Positions 43,796-52,559 of a stretch of 64,000 nt of DNA are shown piece after piece (position 1 is the first letter of the stretch; every line of letters begins with the position of its first letter). Under the pieces are notes generated by a model that did not search any database, was not told the origin of the DNA, and saw only the letters and a program-made list of their open reading frames with translations. Position numbers and translations under genes: made by a program. The DNA is from an uncultured Flavobacteriales bacterium (GTDB lineage Bacteria; Bacteroidota; Bacteroidia; Flavobacteriales; Flavobacteriaceae), in contig CAJXRD010000008.1 in NCBI GenBank assembly GCA_913058295.1, positions 1 to 64,000 on the forward strand. The letters are read 5' to 3'.

Positions 43796-45409
43796 ATGAA
43801 AAAACTATTACTTAACAGTATTGTATTATTATTTGGAGCATCTTTAATTGCCCAAGTTTCCTTTACAAACCAAAACAATTTAATTGAGAATTATCCTGGA
43901 ACTACATCCATTAGTGTGGATATGAATGGAGATTTTTTAGATGATTTTGTACGAGTTTCCAGTTCAGGAATTGGAATTGACTACCAACAAGCTAATGGTA
44001 CTTTTAATTCTGTATTTTACAGTATGAGTATACAAAACCCTCCTAACTGGAGTGTAGCTGCTGGGGATATTGATGAAAATGGATATACCGATCTTGTTTT
44101 AGGTAATGGATCTAGGGTTTCTTTTCTATTTGCTAATGATACTGGTTCTGGATATTCTGAACAAACTCATCCAGATTACATATTCTCTCAACGATCTAAT
44201 CTTGCAGATATAGATAATGATGGTGATTTAGATGCCTTTGTTTGTCACGATGTAGATCAAAGTCACCCATACCGTAATGATGGAAATCAAAATATGGTAG
44301 AGGATCAAACTTTAATTGAAACATTAAATTTAGCTGGAAACTATCAATCCCTTTGGGTGGATTATGATAATGATGGGGATACAGATATGTACTTAACAAA
44401 ATGTAGACAAGGATCTACTCCTGGTGACCCAGAACGTACTAATGCAATGTATCGTAATAATGGAGATGGAACTTATTCAGAAGTTGCAGCTTCGATAAAT
44501 ATGGCAGATAATGAACAATCTTGGGCTACTGTTTTTCAAGATTTTGATAATGATGGTGATTTTGATGCTTATTGTGTGAACCATAGTGATGCGAATAGAT
44601 TTTACGAAAATGATGGTTCTGGTGTATTTACTGATATTATAGGAAGTACAGGAATTAATCCAACAGATTTAGGTGCTTGGGAAAATCAAGGTGCAGATTT
44701 TAATAATGATGGGTTTGTAGATATTTTTTCTGAAATGGCTAGAGAACTATATATCAATAACGGAGATATGACTTTTACAGGTATGGATTTACCATTTGAT
44801 GAAGGTGCAATTGCTGATTTTAATAGTGATGGATATTTAGATGTAGCTCATAATGGTGACTTATGGATAAATGATGGTGGACTTAATAGCTGGATAAAAA
44901 TAGGTTTAAGAGGCATAGAAAGCAATAGCAATGGTGTTGGTGCCCGTATCACTATTTATGGTGATTGGGGGACTCAAATTCGTGAAGTACGTTCTGGTGT
45001 TGGATACGGCCATATGAGTTCTTTAATAGCTCATTTTGGAATTGGAACAAGCACTGAAGTGGACCAAATTATTATTAATTGGCCATCTGGAATTATAGAT
45101 GTAATTGACAATCCAGACATTAACTCACAACACGTATATATAGAAGGTGATAATGAATTAGCTGTTACAGATTTCCAAATAAATGGAATTAGCATGTACC
45201 CTAATCCAACAAGTGATATTATCAATTTCTCTATAAATAATCTAGAAGGCTCTCCAGTTACAGTTATAGATTTAAACGGCAGAGTAGTATTAAACACTAC
45301 TGTATCTACAGACAATAATATCAATATAGAAAACCTAATTAAAGGCGTTTATTTTGTACAATTAGAAGTAGAAAATAAAGCGGTAAATTATAAGGTGCTA
45401 AAAGAGTAA
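43796..45409 (+). CDS. secreted FG-GAP/VCBS and ASPIC-UnbV protein with T9SS tail
   Basis: A 537-residue extracellular protein. The signal peptide ends SLIAQ. The body (about 40-350) has FG-GAP/VCBS-like blades marked by repeated calcium-binding DxDxDG motifs: SVDMNGDFLDDF, GDIDENGYTDLVLGNG, ADIDNDGDLDAFV, VDYDNDGDTDMYLTKC, QDFDNDGDFDAYCVN, ADFNNDGFVDIFSEM. Next comes an ASPIC/UnbV-like domain (about 360-440: NSWIKIGLRGIESNSNGVGA, IINWPSGIIDVI). The sorting tail (about 460-537) starts YPNPTSDIINFS. A surface beta-propeller that binds a polymer or partner is likely. It has a single-gene promoter (TATTTTTA near 43764) and terminator. Confidence 0.88.
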   Translation: MKKLLLNSIVLLFGASLIAQVSFTNQNNLIENYPGTTSISVDMNGDFLDDFVRVSSSGIGIDYQQANGTFNSVFYSMSIQNPPNWSVAAGDIDENGYTDLVLGNGSRVSFLFANDTGSGYSEQTHPDYIFSQRSNLADIDNDGDLDAFVCHDVDQSHPYRNDGNQNMVEDQTLIETLNLAGNYQSLWVDYDNDGDTDMYLTKCRQGSTPGDPERTNAMYRNNGDGTYSEVAASINMADNEQSWATVFQDFDNDGDFDAYCVNHSDANRFYENDGSGVFTDIIGSTGINPTDLGAWENQGADFNNDGFVDIFSEMARELYINNGDMTFTGMDLPFDEGAIADFNSDGYLDVAHNGDLWINDGGLNSWIKIGLRGIESNSNGVGARITIYGDWGTQIREVRSGVGYGHMSSLIAHFGIGTSTEVDQIIINWPSGIIDVIDNPDINSQHVYIEGDNELAVTDFQINGISMYPNPTSDIINFSINNLEGSPVTVIDLNGRVVLNTTVSTDNNINIENLIKGVYFVQLEVENKAVNYKVLKE

Positions 45410-45427
45410 TTTATTATTTAAATTCAT

Positions 45428-45458
45428 AAAAAAAGGCGCCCAAATGGGCGCCTTTTTT
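45428..45458 (+). terminator. GC-rich terminator between convergent genes
   Basis: GGCGCCC (45435-45441) and GGGCGCC (45446-45452) pair around AAAT, flanked by an A-run and a T-run. It probably serves the FG-GAP gene and the convergent DUF389 gene. Confidence 0.9.
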
Positions 45459-45459
45459 A

Positions 45460-46902
45460 TTATGGCTTATCCAGGATTATTAGTAAGGTATCCATTTTTA
45501 AGCGATACTTAAGCCATTCTTCAAGTTTAGCCATATCTTCTTTTTTTGCTTCATCAGAAATATTTTCATTCCAGACCACATTAATAACAGGCAAGGTATC
45601 CATTGTGGTAAAGTTTGTAGAAACTCTATTAGAATAGCTTATCTTTTTAATCTCATTATAATTAATTTTAACTTCCTTACTTATTTCTTTAAACCGAATT
45701 TCTTTAAATTTTAATTTTCTAAGTTCGCTTTCCAAAAAATTAATTTGATTGTCTTTATTTTTAATTAATTCTTCGTTTTTAACATACAAATCTTCAAGTA
45801 TCTCAAATTTTATTTCTCCAGACATAGATTGTGCCAAATGTGTACTTGGATCAGACCCTTGAATAACGTTTAATTCACTATCTCTAAGATCCTTAACTTT
45901 TTCCAATTCTGCTTTCCATGTATTTATTATATCTTCAGGAATTAGTTTACCTATAAAATATACATTGATTTCATTTTTATCAAAATCTTTTGAAAGTTTC
46001 ACCACCTCAGCTCCTTCATAATTCATATTTGTTTTTACAAAATCACTGGCTCTATTTTCAAATAGTTCAACTTTCAATAAATTCAAAAATAAAATAATAC
46101 TAGGTACCATAACTAGTAACGCTATTATTGTAGCAATTTGAGCTACTCTTCTTCTTCTTTTAGAATTAGCATACCGCACCAAAGGAAAGCGTAATAATTT
46201 AGCAACAACAAATGCTGATAAAGCTATAAATACTGCATTTATAGAAAAAAGATAAAATGCCCCTCCCGCATAACTCATATTACCAATAGCCAAACCGTAT
46301 CCAACCGTACAAAGAGGTGGCATTAAAGCCGTGGCAATTGCAACACCAAATATTACACTGGCAATGGTTCCTTTTTTGGTCTTTGCTACAATCAAAGCCA
46401 AACCACCAAAAATGGCAATAAAAACATCTAAAATAGTTGGGTAAGTTCTTGCTATTAACTCCGGACTTTCTTTAGTAAGAGGTGATAATTCAAAATACAA
46501 ATAGGCTGTAACTACACTTAAAGCAATCATTACTCCAAGGTTTATAAGGGATCTTTTTAAAGTTTCTACATCATTAATTGCAACCGATAACCCTAAGGCA
46601 ACAATAGGACCCATCAATGGAGAAATTAACATTGCACCAATCACAACTGCAGGGCTACTTACATTAAGACCTATAGAAGCCACAAAAATTGAAAAAACTA
46701 AAATCCAAGCATTATGACCTTTAAAGGAAATATCCTTCCTTACGGCCTCAATCGTTGCATCCCTATCTGTATCATCTCTAATGTCCAATAACTCTTTAAA
46801 GAACACTTTTAATCCATGCCAGGCTGATTGCTTTACTTGTTCAAATTCTTTTTCATCAGATGTTATCTTTTTTTGGTCTACTTTTTCTTCTGAATCTTCC
46901 AT
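45460..46902 (-). CDS. DUF389 domain membrane protein
   Basis: A 480-residue protein. The DUF389 membrane domain is about 55-275 with some six helices; markers are NAWILVFSIFVASIGLNVSSPAVVIGAMLISPLMGPIVALGL and FGVAIATALMPPLCTVGYGLA. A soluble C-terminal part (about 285-480) contains a coiled-coil-like segment (about 370-410, NEELIKNKDNQINFLESELR). The family has no settled function. The manC gene lies immediately upstream (stop and start abut), so the two are cotranscribed. Confidence 0.88.
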   Translation of the reverse strand: MEDSEEKVDQKKITSDEKEFEQVKQSAWHGLKVFFKELLDIRDDTDRDATIEAVRKDISFKGHNAWILVFSIFVASIGLNVSSPAVVIGAMLISPLMGPIVALGLSVAINDVETLKRSLINLGVMIALSVVTAYLYFELSPLTKESPELIARTYPTILDVFIAIFGGLALIVAKTKKGTIASVIFGVAIATALMPPLCTVGYGLAIGNMSYAGGAFYLFSINAVFIALSAFVVAKLLRFPLVRYANSKRRRRVAQIATIIALLVMVPSIILFLNLLKVELFENRASDFVKTNMNYEGAEVVKLSKDFDKNEINVYFIGKLIPEDIINTWKAELEKVKDLRDSELNVIQGSDPSTHLAQSMSGEIKFEILEDLYVKNEELIKNKDNQINFLESELRKLKFKEIRFKEISKEVKINYNEIKKISYSNRVSTNFTTMDTLPVINVVWNENISDEAKKEDMAKLEEWLKYRLKMDTLLIILDKP

Positions 46903-48003
46903 CTATTTAAATTTATTACCAAATTTTTGGTTTATTCTAGAAACTAACTCTTTAATATCTTGATCTTTCTTTTTGGGGTAAATCATTAAAACATCTTCTT
47001 TATCAACCACAATAAAATCTTCAATTCCATCTAAAACTACTAATTTTTCTGAAGAAGTAAAAACTATATTTCCTTTTGCATCTTTATAAGATGCTTTTGC
47101 ACGAACTGTCGCATTTCCATTCTCATCCTTTTCTAATTTATCATATAACGCTCCCCAAGTACCTAGATCATTCCAATCGAATGTTGCTTTTTTTACAAAT
47201 ACATTATCAGACCTTTCTAATATTCCATAATCGATAGAAATATTTTCAGCGTTTTCATAATTTTCAAGTATAAAGTCTCGCTCTTCTGAAGTGTTTAATT
47301 TTTCATTCCCTCCAGAAAACAATTGATACATTTCGGGTAAATTCTTTTTAAAAGAAGTGATGATACTTTTAACACTCCAAATAAAAATCCCAGCATTCCA
47401 AAGAAAGTTTCCATCTGCAATAAATTGCTTAGCAGTATTATAATCTGGTTTCTCTCTAAACTGATTTACCTTATTAATTGTTCCTGAAGAGTTTTTATCA
47501 GATTCAATATAACCATAGCCAGTATTTGCAAAGGTTGGATAAATCCCTAAAGTCATAAGTTTGTCATCAGATTCACAGGCCTTAAAACAAGTTTCTACAT
47601 CGTTTAAGAAGGAAGCCTCATCTTCAATCCAATGATCACTTGGAGCAACTAACATTAATGCATTTGGATTTTCTTTATAAATTTTCAATGCCGATAATAA
47701 AATACAAGGAGCTGTATTTCGCATAGCGGGTTCTAAAACAATATTATTTAAAGATATTCCTGGAAGCTGTTTTTGAACTAAATCTACATACCTGTCATTA
47801 GTCAAGATAAAGGTGTTTTCTGAAGGTATTAAAGCATTCATTCTAGAAAACGTTTGTTGCAATAAAGATTTTCCAGTACCCAACATATCTTGAAATTGTT
47901 TTGGATTTTCTGTAGTGCTAACCGGCCAAAATCTAGATCCAATTCCTCCAGCCATGATAACTGCATAAAAATTATTGTTCTTTATTTTATTATTTTTTTC
48001 CAT
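46903..48003 (-). CDS. manC: mannose-1-phosphate guanylyltransferase
   Basis: This enzyme makes GDP-mannose from mannose-1-phosphate and GTP for glycan synthesis. The 366 residues carry the nucleotidyltransferase start YAVIMAGGIGSRFWPVSTTENPKQFQDM (about 13-40), VLEPAMRNTAPCIL, the VAPSDHWIEDE segment, the sugar-binding VNQFREKPDYNTAKQF and GNFLWNAGIFIW. A C-terminal isomerase domain is missing, so this is the single-function form. It continues into the DUF389 gene with no gap. Use of the GDP-mannose is not evident from neighbours. Confidence 0.93.
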   Translation of the reverse strand: MEKNNKIKNNNFYAVIMAGGIGSRFWPVSTTENPKQFQDMLGTGKSLLQQTFSRMNALIPSENTFILTNDRYVDLVQKQLPGISLNNIVLEPAMRNTAPCILLSALKIYKENPNALMLVAPSDHWIEDEASFLNDVETCFKACESDDKLMTLGIYPTFANTGYGYIESDKNSSGTINKVNQFREKPDYNTAKQFIADGNFLWNAGIFIWSVKSIITSFKKNLPEMYQLFSGGNEKLNTSEERDFILENYENAENISIDYGILERSDNVFVKKATFDWNDLGTWGALYDKLEKDENGNATVRAKASYKDAKGNIVFTSSEKLVVLDGIEDFIVVDKEDVLMIYPKKKDQDIKELVSRINQKFGNKFK

Positions 48004-48066
48004 ATTTAATTGCTGAAAAGACGGTAATTCTTTTTTAAAATTCTTGATTATTTAAAATAGTAATAA

Positions 48067-48663
48067 CTATTTTAAAAACTCTACTTCTGCATTAGGATTA
48101 AATAGATAAACTTTACCTGTTGAAATTTCAACACATTCATAACGCTTCACTCTTTTGTTGCCACGCTTAAATATTTTACCATTATATAACCTAAACTCAC
48201 CACCCAAAGGTATTTCAAAGATATAATTTTTATCATTGTCGGGGTCAAATTGTTTTAAGGCCAAAGATAGCTTAGCATCTGTATCACTACTTGCTTTAGG
48301 ATTTTTGAAATGTAATGCCAATAAAGGCAATAATTGCAAGGGAAAAATCTCTGGGCGTAAAAAGGGAAGCATTAGTCTTTGAAAGGTAAATTTCCACTCT
48401 TTTCCATGAGGTTTTATTTTTCTTCCAAATTCAGAAAACGCAATTAAATGCGCAATTTCATGAATTAAAGTGATTAAAAAGCGATAGGTATTTAAACTTG
48501 CATTAACGGTTATAAGATGTTGCCCGTTTGCCGTTTTACGATAATCCCCATGGCGGGTTACGCGTTCATTTACAATTTTAAGGTGTAAATTATATTTTTT
48601 TATCAATTGAAAAACAGGAACTACTGAAGCTTGTGGAATATATTTTTCAAGTGTTTCTTGCAT
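48067..48663 (-). CDS. SprT-like zinc metalloprotease-domain protein
   Basis: A 198-residue protein with an SprT-like metalloprotease fold. The zinc site is HEIAH at 68-72 with a third His in KIKPHGKEW (His86). The opening YIPQASVVPVFQLIKKYNLHLKIVNER is usual for Flavobacteriaceae members. SprT/SPRTN relatives act on DNA-protein crosslinks, but for bacterial SprT the substrate is unknown. It lies 7 bp after the SDR gene on the same strand, so they may be cotranscribed. Confidence 0.85.
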   Translation of the reverse strand: MQETLEKYIPQASVVPVFQLIKKYNLHLKIVNERVTRHGDYRKTANGQHLITVNASLNTYRFLITLIHEIAHLIAFSEFGRKIKPHGKEWKFTFQRLMLPFLRPEIFPLQLLPLLALHFKNPKASSDTDAKLSLALKQFDPDNDKNYIFEIPLGGEFRLYNGKIFKRGNKRVKRYECVEISTGKVYLFNPNAEVEFLK

Positions 48664-48670
48664 TAAATCT

Positions 48671-49360
48671 TTATGGTGTAGAGTTAGAAACCTGTAATAC
48701 CTTTCCGTTATACATTTTATTTCCAGTAAGAGAAAAATTCATTATATATTGAGCCATTTCTTCGGCTGCAGTATTTGCTTTAAAACCTGGAAATGCTTCT
48801 TCAAGCATTTGGGTTTGAACTGCTCCTAGTGCCAATACATTAAATGAAGGCCCCGTTTCTTTATACTCTTCGGCTAGCAGTTCGGTTAAGGTAATTAAAG
48901 CTCCCTTACTACTACTATAAGCACTTAATCCAGGGAACTTCACACTGCCTTGTATTCCACCCATACTGCTAATATTAACTACGTGACCATCCTTTTTCAT
49001 AAAAGGAAGCATCGCTTGAGTTAAAGCTGCAGCACCAAAGACATTTACATCGTAAACTTCTTTAAATTCTGCCGGTGTAGTTTCCTTAAAAGGCTTATTA
49101 ATTAATGTTCCTGAATTATTAATCAAAACATCAACTTGTTTCCAGTTTTCTTTTACAAAATTAGAAATCTTATCAATATCTTTTGAATCTGTAATATCAA
49201 AAGGAAAAATAGTACAGCCGTCCAATTGAATACTAGAAACAGGCACAGGATTTCTAGACAAGGCTAATACTTGACAGCCAGCATCTGCAAAGAGCTGTAC
49301 CAATTCATAACCAATTCCCCTACTCGTACCTGTGATAATTACTTTCTTCATCTTATACAA
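48671..49360 (-). CDS. SDR-family oxidoreductase
   Basis: A 229-residue short-chain dehydrogenase/reductase. The NAD(P) site is ITGTSRGIGYELVQLFADAG (about 9-28), the NNSG strand follows (VDVLINNSGT), and the catalytic Ser-Tyr-Lys is in VNISSMGG and SAYSSSKGALI. It is complete. The substrate is not predictable. The start overlaps the stop of pdhC by 8 bp, so it is cotranscribed with the pyruvate dehydrogenase genes, which is a common arrangement in the family and does not prove a link. Confidence 0.9.
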   Translation of the reverse strand: MYKMKKVIITGTSRGIGYELVQLFADAGCQVLALSRNPVPVSSIQLDGCTIFPFDITDSKDIDKISNFVKENWKQVDVLINNSGTLINKPFKETTPAEFKEVYDVNVFGAAALTQAMLPFMKKDGHVVNISSMGGIQGSVKFPGLSAYSSSKGALITLTELLAEEYKETGPSFNVLALGAVQTQMLEEAFPGFKANTAAEEMAQYIMNFSLTGNKMYNGKVLQVSNSTP

Positions 49361-50963
49361 ACATCGTCACAGGGCTTTCAATATAAGCTCTAAGGGTTTG
49401 TAAAAAGGCTGCTCCAGTTGCACCATCAACTGTACGATGATCACAAGCTAAAGTTAATATCATGGTATTACCAACCGCAAGCTGTCCGTTTTTAACAACA
49501 GGTTTCTCCACAATTGCACCAACCGATAGAATGGCAGAATTTGGTTGATTTATGATAGAAGTAAACTCCTTTATCCCAAACATTCCAAGGTTAGAAACAG
49601 TAAATGTGCTTCCGTCCATTTCTTCTGGGGATAATTTTTTATTTCTAGCTTTACCAGCCAATTCTTTTACCGAAGTCCCTATCTGATTAAAAGTCATTTG
49701 ATCTGCAAACTTTAATACAGGAACCAATAAACCATCATCGACAGCTACTGCAACTCCTATATGAATATGTTTTGCTAATAATGTAGATGTATCTGTCCAA
49801 TGTGAATTTACTTTAGGATGCTTACGCAATGCCATTGCACAAGCTTTTACTATCATATCGTTAAAAGACACCTTTACATCTGGCGCAGAATTAATGGCTT
49901 TTCTAGCTGCTATCGCATGATCCATATCCAACTCTACAGTAAGATAATAATGGGGGGCCATAAATTTAGATTCTCCTAAACGTTTGGCAATTACTTTTCG
50001 CATTTGCGAATTTTTAACTTCCTCAAAACTCTCAACTCCTACAGGAACATATGATGATGCTCCGGACGAAGCAGGCTGATAGTTTTCAATATCTCGTTTT
50101 ATAATTCTACCATTTTCTCCACTCCCAGCTACATGATGAAGATTGATTCCCTTTTCATCTGCAAGCTTTTTCGCTAAAGGAGATATAAATATTCTTCCTC
50201 CTTCAAGGCTTGTATTTTTGTTTGAAACTGGTTGAATTGTTTCTGGTTTCGCTGCTACAATTGGGGCAGCAATTTTTGTTTCAGAAGGTGTTGCAATTTC
50301 TTCAATATCACTTTCTGTTTTATAACTTTCTAGAATTCCAGTAACATCTGTTCCTTTAGGTCCAATAATTGCAAGAACACTATCTACTAATGCAGATTCT
50401 CCTTCTTTAATTCCAATTTCTAATAAAGATCCTGTATAGAAAGATTCAAACTCCATAGTTGCCTTATCGGTTTCTATTTCAGCAAGAATATCTCCTTCTT
50501 CAACTGTATCTCCAACTTTTTTATTCCATAACGCAACTGTTCCCTCAGTCATCGTATCACTTAGCCTAGGCATAGTAATCACCTCAACTCCTTCAGGGAT
50601 AGTTATCCCATTCGTTTTTGTAATTTCTTCAGAAATAGGAGTCTCAACATTGTCTGTAAATTCCTTTTTTTCTTCAGGTAAGGATGACGAATTATTTCCC
50701 TTTATTATTTCTGAAATATCTTCATCCTTATCACCAATAATAGCCAATAGCACATCCACTTCAACAGTTTCTCCTTCTTGAACTCCTATATAAAGCAATG
50801 TCCCTTCATAGAAAGATTCAAACTCCATAGTCGCCTTATCGGTTTCTATTTCAGCAAGAATATCTCCTTCCGTAATTTTGTCTCCTACCTTAAAAAGCCA
50901 CTTTGCAACAGTACCTTCTTCCATGGTATCGCTTAAACGCGGCATATTGATTACTTCTACCAT
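49353..50963 (-). CDS. pdhC: pyruvate dehydrogenase E2, dihydrolipoamide acetyltransferase
   Basis: E2 core of the pyruvate dehydrogenase complex, which transfers the acetyl group to CoA. The 536 residues have two lipoyl domains (1-80 and about 125-205; lipoyl lysines Lys43 and Lys167 in ETDKATMEFES), an E3/E1-binding domain (about 255-295, ISPLAKKLADEKGINLHHVAGSGENG in part) and the catalytic domain with HRTVDG near the C terminus (DHRTVDGATG). The coding DNA of the two lipoyl sites is almost identical over 63 bp. It follows pdhA by 5 bp. The E1 beta and E3 subunits are encoded elsewhere. Confidence 0.95.
   Translation of the reverse strand: MVEVINMPRLSDTMEEGTVAKWLFKVGDKITEGDILAEIETDKATMEFESFYEGTLLYIGVQEGETVEVDVLLAIIGDKDEDISEIIKGNNSSSLPEEKKEFTDNVETPISEEITKTNGITIPEGVEVITMPRLSDTMTEGTVALWNKKVGDTVEEGDILAEIETDKATMEFESFYTGSLLEIGIKEGESALVDSVLAIIGPKGTDVTGILESYKTESDIEEIATPSETKIAAPIVAAKPETIQPVSNKNTSLEGGRIFISPLAKKLADEKGINLHHVAGSGENGRIIKRDIENYQPASSGASSYVPVGVESFEEVKNSQMRKVIAKRLGESKFMAPHYYLTVELDMDHAIAARKAINSAPDVKVSFNDMIVKACAMALRKHPKVNSHWTDTSTLLAKHIHIGVAVAVDDGLLVPVLKFADQMTFNQIGTSVKELAGKARNKKLSPEEMDGSTFTVSNLGMFGIKEFTSIINQPNSAILSVGAIVEKPVVKNGQLAVGNTMILTLACDHRTVDGATGAAFLQTLRAYIESPVTMFV
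50436..50498. repeat. 63-bp direct repeat, second lipoyl domain of pdhC
   Basis: Matches 50808-50870 at 62 of 63 positions. It encodes the ILAEIETDKATMEFESFY site around the lipoyl lysine of the second domain. Confidence 0.9.
50808..50870. repeat. 63-bp direct repeat, first lipoyl domain of pdhC
   Basis: Partner of 50436-50498 with one mismatch, encoding the lipoylation site of the first domain. Flanking sequence diverges on both sides. Confidence 0.9.
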
Positions 50964-50968
50964 AGTAA

Positions 50969-51967
50969 TTATAATTTATGTGATAAAAATGGATAATCTT
51001 CTTGATCGTAAACAGCATCGTACATTACGTTCTTATCTGGATATGGAGATTCGTCGGCAAATTTTTCACATTCATTTACCAAATCTCTTACTTTTTTATC
51101 TATCTCTTCTAATTGTTTTTCTGTAGCGTATTTTTTCTTTGTAATAACATCTCTAACATAAGTAATCGGATCTTCTTTTTGTTTTTCTACAACTTCCGCT
51201 TTCGTACGATAATGTTGTGCATCACTCATAGAATGCCCTCTAAAACGATAGGTCCTTATTTCTAAAAAACTAGGTCCTTCCCCTCGACGAGCTCTTTGAA
51301 TAGCTTCATCCAATTCTTTTGCTACTGTTTCTGGCTTCATTCCATCTACAGGCTTACAAGGCATTTCGTAAGCTAATCCCATCTTCCAAATTTCGGAATG
51401 ACTAGCAGTACGTTCTACTGAAGTTCCCATAGCGTAACCATTATTTTCAACACAAAAAACAACAGGTAATTTCCAAAGCATTGCTAAATTAAATGCTTCG
51501 TGAAGTGATCCTTGTCGCATAGCGCCATCCCCCATAAAAGTAAGTGTAACTGCATCGCGTTTAAAATATTTATCTGCGAATGCTAAACCAGCACCCAAAG
51601 GTATTTGTCCTCCAACAATTCCGTGACCACCATAAAAACGGTGTTCCTTAGAAAAAATATGCATAGAACCACCTAGCCCTTGAGAAGTACCAGTACCTTT
51701 TCCATACAATTCTGCCATTACCCTTTTTGGATCTACTCCCATGGCAATCGGCTGTACATGATTTCTATAAGCAGTTATCATTCTATCCTTAGTTAAATCC
51801 ATTGCATGCAATGCACCAGCTAATACAGCTTCCTGACCATTATAGAGATGTAAAAAACCTCTTACTTTTTGGTTGATATAAACTTGCGCAAGTTTATCTT
51901 CAAATTTTCTCCAGAAGTACATGTTCTCGTACCATTCTAGATATGTTTTTTTTGTGATTTTCTTCAT
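50969..51967 (-). CDS. pdhA: pyruvate dehydrogenase E1, alpha subunit
   Basis: The thiamine-diphosphate-dependent alpha subunit that decarboxylates pyruvate. The 332 residues have the TPP motif GDGAMRQGSLHEAFNLAMLWKLPVVFCVENN (about 147-177), RGHSMSDAQHYR (phosphorylation-loop region) and the opening YLEWYENMYFWRKFEDKLAQVY. It starts the pdhA-pdhC-SDR-SprT series. A TAnnTTTG promoter with a TTG spaced at -33 precedes it. The beta subunit gene is not adjacent, which is usual for this lineage. Confidence 0.95.
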   Translation of the reverse strand: MKKITKKTYLEWYENMYFWRKFEDKLAQVYINQKVRGFLHLYNGQEAVLAGALHAMDLTKDRMITAYRNHVQPIAMGVDPKRVMAELYGKGTGTSQGLGGSMHIFSKEHRFYGGHGIVGGQIPLGAGLAFADKYFKRDAVTLTFMGDGAMRQGSLHEAFNLAMLWKLPVVFCVENNGYAMGTSVERTASHSEIWKMGLAYEMPCKPVDGMKPETVAKELDEAIQRARRGEGPSFLEIRTYRFRGHSMSDAQHYRTKAEVVEKQKEDPITYVRDVITKKKYATEKQLEEIDKKVRDLVNECEKFADESPYPDKNVMYDAVYDQEDYPFLSHKL

Positions 51968-52013
51968 TTGTTAACGTACTATTAGCCAATTAGGCAAATT
52001 ACTACAAGGTTAG

Positions 52014-52042
52014 CAAAAATACTATATTCTAAGATTCTACAA
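52014..52042 (-). promoter_or_regulatory. promoter of pdhA-pdhC operon
   Basis: On the minus strand TATTTTTG (52014-52021) follows a TTG (52040-52042) with 18 bp between. This fits the Bacteroidota -33 TTG / -7 TAnnTTTG pattern. The leader to the pdhA ATG would be about 40 nt. Confidence 0.6.
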
Positions 52043-52071
52043 TGCTAGATTTGCTAAAAACTATTAAATCG

Positions 52072-52554
52072 TTATAGAAAGGTGCTATCGAAAATAAGGG
52101 GTAATAAATCTTTTATGGAATTGGATTTAACAATTTTCCCCGATTCTCCCATAAAATAGATAGCCATAAAAGCGTTTTGTTTTACTTCATACTCTGCCAA
52201 TACTTGCCTACAAGCACCACAAGGAGCAACGGGTGAGGTAACTTTATTTTTTAATGACTTCGCTGAAATCGCCATGGTAGTGATGGTCGCATTTGGATGT
52301 GTAGCACCAGCATGAAATATAGCCACACGTTCTGCACAAAGTCCTGATGGATAAGCAGCATTTTCTTGATTATTACCTAAAATAATTTCTCCAGTATCCA
52401 ACTGAAGTGCCGCCCCAACTTTAAATTGTGAATAAGGCGCATAAGCATTTTCACGTGCTTCATGCGCCTTATTCATTAAAGTTTGAATCGAAGAAGGAAG
52501 ATCTGAAATAGTATCAAACACTTCTAAATTAATTTCAATTCTTATGTTTTTCAC
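52072..52554 (-). CDS. cdd: cytidine deaminase
   Basis: Deaminates cytidine and deoxycytidine to uridine forms in pyrimidine salvage. The 160 residues have the zinc site CAERVAIFHAGA (Cys-Ala-Glu) and PCGACRQVLAEYE (Pro-Cys-x2-Cys), plus YAPYSQFKVGAAL and GNNQENAAYPSGLCAE. Length is that of the compact homotetrameric type with a short N-terminal extension. It is 5 bp downstream of porV, so it is likely cotranscribed from the porV promoter, a linkage common in Flavobacteriaceae. Confidence 0.95.
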   Translation of the reverse strand: MKNIRIEINLEVFDTISDLPSSIQTLMNKAHEARENAYAPYSQFKVGAALQLDTGEIILGNNQENAAYPSGLCAERVAIFHAGATHPNATITTMAISAKSLKNKVTSPVAPCGACRQVLAEYEVKQNAFMAIYFMGESGKIVKSNSIKDLLPLIFDSTFL

Positions 52555-52559
52555 ATTTT

